The notes below the pieces were generated by a model. It did not search any database. It was not told the DNA's origin and saw only the letters and a list, made by a program, of their open reading frames with translations. The position numbers were made by a program, and so were the translations under genes. This document shows, piece by piece, positions 60,701 through 64,000 of a DNA stretch of 64,000 nt (positions within the stretch are counted from its first letter, which is position 1; every line of letters starts with the position of its first letter). The DNA is taken from the NCBI GenBank assembly GCA_036351115.1, contig JAZBOL010000078.1, positions 1-64,000 on the forward strand, in the 5' to 3' direction. The DNA comes from Marinihelvus sp036351115 (GTDB taxonomy: Bacteria; Pseudomonadota; Gammaproteobacteria; Xanthomonadales; SZUA-36).

Positions 60701-61856
60701 GACCTGGCCCCTGGAGGCATCGACGGGGACCGTTGATCCCGAAGCCCTGTCCCCGACGGAAGCTTCGCTGAAGCAACTGTGGGCCGGTCTGCTGGCACGG
60801 GACGACATGGGTCCCACGGATAATTTCTTCATACTCGGTGGCACGTCCCTGCTGGCCGTGCAGGTTGCCCTGGCGGTGGAGCGCGAATTCGGGGTCGTGC
60901 TGCCCCCGTCCGAGGTCTTCTCGCGGCCAACGCTCGGCGCCCTCGCCGCACGGATCGACCAGGAAGCACCGGAGGATGACAGCGCCTTCGATCACCTGTT
61001 TCCGATCGAGACGTCCGGGTCCGGCGATCCGCTGATTTTCGCCATCCCGCACTTTTTCACGGATCTCGTGGCCGATCGATTCCGCGGTGAACGTCCGGTC
61101 TGGGGAATGCGAGGCATCGGTCACCGCCCCGAGGGCAACCTGGGTCGCTGGCCCACCATGGAGGCGCTCGGCGCGGACCTCGTGAGCGAGCTCGACCGGC
61201 GATTCCCCGGCCGGCCCGTGATCCTCGCGGGCTATTCCTTCGGTGCATCCATGGCGCTGGAGCTGGCCCGGCAGCTGGAGCAGCGAGGAAGCGTTGTGCA
61301 GCGTCTGTACCTGATCGCGCCCATGCCCTTCGACCGGGTGCGGGTGGGACCTCTCCGCCTGCAACTGGACGGCCTGCGGCAGCCCCCGGACTCCCTGTCG
61401 GCCCGCGAAGCGCTCGGCCGCTGGCTCCGGGTCAACCACCCGCTGTCCGTGGACTTTTATCGGAGGCTCTGGCGCCGAACCGGGATCGAGGGCTGGCGGC
61501 GCTACCAGTGCTGGCGGGGTAGGGCGCGCCGGCGCCGGGGGCTGCCGCTCACGGAAGCCATGCAGTGGTCTGACGTGCGCGTGGAGCGGTTTCGTCTTCA
61601 TACGAAATATCAGCCGGGCACGACGGCTGTGCCCACGGTGATCTTCAACGGCATCGAGCCGGAGACGGACGCCGCAGCCACCTGGCGCGCTCACTTTTCA
61701 GGTCCCTTCGAGGTGGTGCCCATTCCGGATCCGCACGGTGACGAACAGGCGGTAAACCGCGCCCGAGACGTGATTCTGGAGACGCTGGCCCAGGGGGAAA
61801 GCCCGGCTCCAGGCCGGAATCCGAACCGGGAGGAAAACCGGGAGGAGGGGACATGA
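57705..61856 (+). CDS. single-module non-ribosomal peptide synthetase (C-A-T-TE)
   Basis: A 1383-residue NRPS. The condensation domain (about residues 40-480) has HHLLADE in place of HHxxxDG, with both His and the Asp kept. The adenylation domain (about 490-1010) has LLYTSGSTGRPKG, NEYGPTEGTVW, YRTGD, and LPNGKIDRR. A hand alignment to GrsA gives the specificity residues D-S-A-C-I-A-E-V-W-K; I recognise no standard assignment. The carrier domain has DNFFILGGTSLL with the phosphopantetheine Ser codon at 60846. The thioesterase has GYSFG with Ser codon 61236. A single C-A-T-TE module can condense one acyl donor with one amino acid and release it. Start: GTG 57705 or ATG 57600, uncertain. The stop overlaps the methyltransferase (ATGA). 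Confidence 0.9.
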   Translation: MSVSTPKSREERLREAIRIKRAQNRGRSDAIPRRAAGTQTELHELQRGMWLAHSLEPDSPAYNLVSACRVHGQLALPALEQSYRELLSRHRLLRSTFVANGNSVEQVIHDTVPDALERFSAKHGELENVATVVAGRPFDLSKPPLVRLALVEDERGERILLLMLHHLLADERSLAGLWRELAQLMSGTAPPASSAQYDDWSAWQRARDSAEPASAEGDFDYWRQRLSPPPEELSLPFVPPAAAPDRPGRLLVTRLGQAQADELRTWAAARGTTPFVVGAFACKLLLQRLAKDPGFAVGTPVSLRHHPDMLPMVGAFINPVLITGVIDEADTSEDALHDFDRALRDNLAHGSTPFSRLAESLAPAGSQGGHPLFQAMFVHQEYQPLPQLGEARLEPLMLDLGVAKFDLTLFLVEQGQESEGGTEVALEYRQDRFRASDMGRLLEAYGELLHWLTRNPQRPVSDFDPVSDADRSWLADAAEGESLAPGCDLLPAQIARQARERPEAPAVSSGGKRLGYADLQARAGQVSAALAGAGVRAGDRVGLYLPRGGDLVAGILGILNRRAAYVPLDPAWPAARSEAVLGDAAVRAVLSTEALAPTLPTGDWPVVTLESPEAPSAAIAQEALATSPGDPAYLLYTSGSTGRPKGVVVTQANLQASTAARLQVYGAVPPRFLLLPSVAFDSSVAGIFGTLAAGGTLVIPTDEAIEDPRQLARLIRSERVSHLLCVPSLYAALLDADENLAKVLSGVIVAGEHCPAGLVRRHFGSGSAARLFNEYGPTEGTVWATVHELTPDFAGSDVPIGRPIPGVRIDLLDGQGRLLPPGMRGEAWLSGPTVAAGYWNRPEQSTERFRDRLPGATAMGPFYRTGDILSWDADGVLHFHGRADEQIKLRGFRIEPGEVEAALAALPGVGPAAVVARRLGAGDDASHHGSSGPPEHLVAFVEDTGEAEAPGDDSVGKREPDWRGALAGHLPAYAVPTRLVRLDRLPRLPNGKIDRRRLMTWPLEASTGTVDPEALSPTEASLKQLWAGLLARDDMGPTDNFFILGGTSLLAVQVALAVEREFGVVLPPSEVFSRPTLGALAARIDQEAPEDDSAFDHLFPIETSGSGDPLIFAIPHFFTDLVADRFRGERPVWGMRGIGHRPEGNLGRWPTMEALGADLVSELDRRFPGRPVILAGYSFGASMALELARQLEQRGSVVQRLYLIAPMPFDRVRVGPLRLQLDGLRQPPDSLSAREALGRWLRVNHPLSVDFYRRLWRRTGIEGWRRYQCWRGRARRRRGLPLTEAMQWSDVRVERFRLHTKYQPGTTAVPTVIFNGIEPETDAAATWRAHFSGPFEVVPIPDPHGDEQAVNRARDVILETLAQGESPAPGRNPNREENREEGT

Positions 61857-62671
61857 CGCCCGCGCGGGAATCTTTTCCGTTCCAGCCGACCGCTGCGAGC
61901 CTCGCCGTCATCGACGAGGCCCGGTCCCGTATCCACAGCGACGATCCCGCCCTGGAAACCTGGACCACAAGCTATCTCGCGGAGCATCGGCTGCGATTGG
62001 GCACGGACCTCGACCTGGCCCGGCAGCGGCTCGAGCCCGGCGCCCGTATCCTCGACGTGGGTGCTGCGCCACTGGTGACCACGGCAGCCCTGCAGGCATC
62101 CGGGTTTGACGTTTGCGCCATCGACCTCGATCCGGAGCGCTTTCAGGCCGTTATCGAGAACCTCGGTCTGGACGTTCGACGTTGCGACATCGAGACCGAA
62201 GCCCTGCCCGTGGCGGACGGCAGCATGGACGCCGTGGTGTTCAACGAGTTGTTCGAGCACCTTCGCATCGATCCGATTTTCACCCTCGGCGAGGTGCTCA
62301 GGGTGCTCAGACCCGGCGGCGTACTCTTGCTGTCCACGCCCAATCTTCGTTCCTTTCGCGGCCTCCGGAACCTGCTTCTGAAGGACCAGGGCCACGCGGT
62401 TTCCGGTGGCATCTATCGCCAGTACGAAAAGCTCCACAGCCTGGGGCACATGGGCCATGTCAGGGAATACACGGTGACCGAGACCTGTGACTTTCTCCAC
62501 CGGGTGGGCTTCGACATTACCGCCATCATCTACCGGGGCGGGTATGGCCGGGGGGCGGTCGGCATGGCGGAGCGCCTGCTGCCCTCCCTGCGCCCGTTTT
62601 TCAGCGTGGTGGCGCAACGTCCCCCGGAACGCCACGGGGCGACGCGCGACCGGCCGGAGCCCCGGGCGTGA
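61853..62671 (+). CDS. class I SAM-dependent methyltransferase
   Basis: A 272-residue methyltransferase. SAM motif I is ILDVGAAPLVTTAAL (the usual DxGxGxG is DVGAAPL), the acidic motif II is AIDLDPERF, and post-I is ADGSMDAVVFNELFEHL, a typical Ubie/methyltransf_11 pattern. The core has GEVLRVLRPGGVLLLSTPN. The target (O, N or C) is unknown. It overlaps the NRPS stop by 4 bases (ATGA) and the next sulfotransferase start by 4 bases (GTGA), so it is part of a coupled NRPS operon and probably methylates the product or its sugar. Confidence 0.85.
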   Translation: MTPARESFPFQPTAASLAVIDEARSRIHSDDPALETWTTSYLAEHRLRLGTDLDLARQRLEPGARILDVGAAPLVTTAALQASGFDVCAIDLDPERFQAVIENLGLDVRRCDIETEALPVADGSMDAVVFNELFEHLRIDPIFTLGEVLRVLRPGGVLLLSTPNLRSFRGLRNLLLKDQGHAVSGGIYRQYEKLHSLGHMGHVREYTVTETCDFLHRVGFDITAIIYRGGYGRGAVGMAERLLPSLRPFFSVVAQRPPERHGATRDRPEPRA

Positions 62672-63573
62672 CGGATCATCATCCCGAGACGGCCGCCGGG
62701 GGACGCATATTCGTCGTCGGCGTACCGCGCTCGGGCACGACCCTGCTCCAGTCCCTGCTCGCCGCCCACCCGCAGGTCACATCCTTCACCGAGAGCCACC
62801 TGTTCAGCCGCCCGTTTCGCCGCGTGCCCGGCCTGGGTCCGGTGCTGGTCGAAGACCCCACGCCGCGGCTGTTGGAATTCCTGGCGGAGAACGGCGCATC
62901 TGTCCACGATGTGGCCCCCTGGTTCGCGCCCCCGGTTCGACCGGAACTCGGCTCCCGCATCGGCCTGGCTTCGCACACACGGAAGGTGGCCCGCCGGCTC
63001 GTGGATGTCCTCGATGCGCTCGGCCGGCTGCGCGGTATGCCAGTCTGGCTGGAGAAGACACCCCGGCATCTGCAGGCCATCGACCTGCTGGAATCGGTCT
63101 GCAACGACGGCGTGCCCACCCATTTCGTGCACCTGTTCCGGGACGGTCTGCAAACCGTCGCATCCCTCTTCGCCGCATCGCGGGACTGGCCCGTGGCTTA
63201 TAATCTCGATACCTGCATCGATCGCTGGAACCGGGACCTCCAACGTTCGGTTCGCTGCCTGGACCGGCCAGGCCATGTCTTCGTGTGCTACGAGGCCCTG
63301 ACGCGCGACCCGGAGGCAGTGCTGCGCCCCCTCTTCACCGTCCTGGATCTTCCCTGGGCGGCCTCGGTGCTGAGCGATTTCGGAGACGTAACGGGCAAGT
63401 TGGTCGCCTCGGGCGAGCGCTGGAAAGGTGACGTTGGTCGCTCGATCCAGCCTTCTGCCACGGCCGGCGAAGTACTCGACGGCACGCAGCGCGAACGGGT
63501 GCTGCGCCGTCTCCGTGGCGACGCCTACGAAAAGCTTCGCAGCCGTGCGTTGGAGGAGCCGTGGGGTGAGTGA
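62668..63573 (+). CDS. PAPS-dependent sulfotransferase
   Basis: A 301-residue sulfotransferase. The phosphosulfate loop is VVGVPRSGTTLLQSLLAAHP, a canonical PRSGTT motif. The 3'-phosphate region is HFVHLFRDGLQTVASLFA, and VFVCYEALTRDP follows. Unlike the first sulfotransferase of the locus, its loop is standard. Probably transfers sulfate to a hydroxyl of the product or glycan. Start GTG 62668 overlaps the methyltransferase stop (GTGA); an N-terminal TDHHPETAAGG tail precedes the fold. The GT2 gene starts immediately downstream. Confidence 0.87.
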   Translation: MTDHHPETAAGGRIFVVGVPRSGTTLLQSLLAAHPQVTSFTESHLFSRPFRRVPGLGPVLVEDPTPRLLEFLAENGASVHDVAPWFAPPVRPELGSRIGLASHTRKVARRLVDVLDALGRLRGMPVWLEKTPRHLQAIDLLESVCNDGVPTHFVHLFRDGLQTVASLFAASRDWPVAYNLDTCIDRWNRDLQRSVRCLDRPGHVFVCYEALTRDPEAVLRPLFTVLDLPWAASVLSDFGDVTGKLVASGERWKGDVGRSIQPSATAGEVLDGTQRERVLRRLRGDAYEKLRSRALEEPWGE

Positions 63574-63574
63574 G

Positions 63575-64000
63575 ATGAGTGAAACCGGTGAGAGGGAGAA
63601 GAGGACGTCACCGGGACCGACCGATGTGCCCCGCCTGTCCGTGATCGTGCCCTTTTTCAACAGCGCAGCTTTCCTGGAACGCTGCGTCGAGGCTCTGCTG
63701 GCCTCCCGGGACGAGGCAGCCGGGCTGGCCCGGGTGGAATTGCTGTTCGTGGACAACGGCTCGAGCGATGACTCGGCCGCGCTGGTGAGCCGCTTCGCGG
63801 ATGTTCGCCTGCTGCGGGAAGACCGCCCCGGCGCTTACCCGGCGCGGAACGCGGGCCTGCGCGCTGCAACGGGTTCCATTGTCGCGTTTACGGATGCCGA
63901 CTGCGCCGTGGCGCCGGACTGGCTTTCGGTCATCTGTCGCCGCATGAAAGATCCCGGCCTCGGCATGCTCATCGGCGAAGTGCGTTTTCCGGAGGAAGCG
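63575..64000 (+). CDS. glycosyltransferase family 2, N-terminal part (cut by window edge)
   Basis: 142 residues of a GT2 enzyme are visible and the frame stays open to the right edge. The start MSETGEREKR leads into LSVIVPFFNSAAFLERCVEA, the nucleotide-binding GT-A motif, then VELLFVDNGSSDDSAAL and IVAFTDADCAVAPDWL with the metal-binding DxD-type DAD. It is a processive or transfer glycosyltransferase of unknown sugar. ATG 63575 or the in-frame GTG 63566 could start it; GTG would overlap the sulfotransferase by 8 bases. It continues the forward operon, so the cluster extends beyond the window. Confidence 0.85.
   Translation, partial: MSETGEREKRTSPGPTDVPRLSVIVPFFNSAAFLERCVEALLASRDEAAGLARVELLFVDNGSSDDSAALVSRFADVRLLREDRPGAYPARNAGLRAATGSIVAFTDADCAVAPDWLSVICRRMKDPGLGMLIGEVRFPEEA

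Noticed and set aside
1..64000. Phage-defence system, prophage, toxin-antitoxin, insertion sequence or tRNA
   Set aside because: I looked for integrases, transposases, restriction enzymes, short toxin-like pairs and cloverleaf sequences and saw none.

Overview
The window comes from a GC-rich Gram-negative bacterium, most likely a gammaproteobacterium near the Xanthomonadales/Chromatiales. The reasons are outer-membrane porins (one DcaP-like), a kefG-kefB pair, SppA, an MltB-type transglycosylase, a lipobox protein, a DUF4124-type protein, an M2 dipeptidyl peptidase, a TolB/TPR signalling protein beginning FFEELKRRN, and a duplicated GSWYDPxRDGEG module fused to a serine hydrolase. This placement is inference from gene families only. 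No rRNA, tRNA, CRISPR array, insertion sequence or phage gene was seen. Coding density is very high and many genes overlap by 1-8 bases.

Layout. 1-3.4 kb: end of a phosphatase-like gene, a short-chain dehydrogenase, a HAD hydrolase and an AarF/UbiB-type kinase, all forward. 3.4-4.7 kb: reverse DUF1080 protein plus an unrecognised conserved protein. 4.9-11.8 kb: a forward DNA-repair operon of an ATP-dependent DNA ligase, an Lhr-type giant helicase and an Nei/Fpg-type glycosylase. 11.8-18.6 kb: FMN reductase, class A beta-lactamase-like secreted hydrolase, SppA, HI0933-type flavoprotein and a BON-LysM protein, separated by strong hairpins. 18.9-28.7 kb: one 3282-residue exported repeat protein, with alternating large modules, then six repeats of exactly 402 bases, then a C-terminal sorting-type tail. 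28.7-34.7 kb: membrane-anchored GST-like protein, two alpha/beta hydrolases and two porins. 34.7-38.7 kb: EVE protein, CPA2 antiporter, and an indoleamine 2,3-dioxygenase divergent from an Lrp/AsnC regulator with a 15-bp palindrome between them. 38.8-46.5 kb: reverse-strand M2 peptidase, Tat-type amidohydrolase, and a tightly overlapped kefG-kefB-osmC-mltB operon. 46.5-54.2 kb: TolB/TPR protein, DUF4124 protein, DAO-family flavoenzyme and an M14 carboxypeptidase.

54.25 kb to the right edge is a specialised-metabolism or surface-glycoconjugate locus: sulfotransferase, UGT-like glycosyltransferase, GT4 glycosyltransferase (reverse), a single-module NRPS (C-A-T-TE), a methyltransferase, a second sulfotransferase and a GT2 glycosyltransferase cut by the window edge. 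The last four genes are chained by 4-base overlaps or immediate abutment. The set reads as machinery that makes an amino-acid-derived product and then methylates, sulfates and glycosylates it. This locus, the giant repeat protein and the ligase-Lhr-Nei operon are the most distinctive parts of the window.
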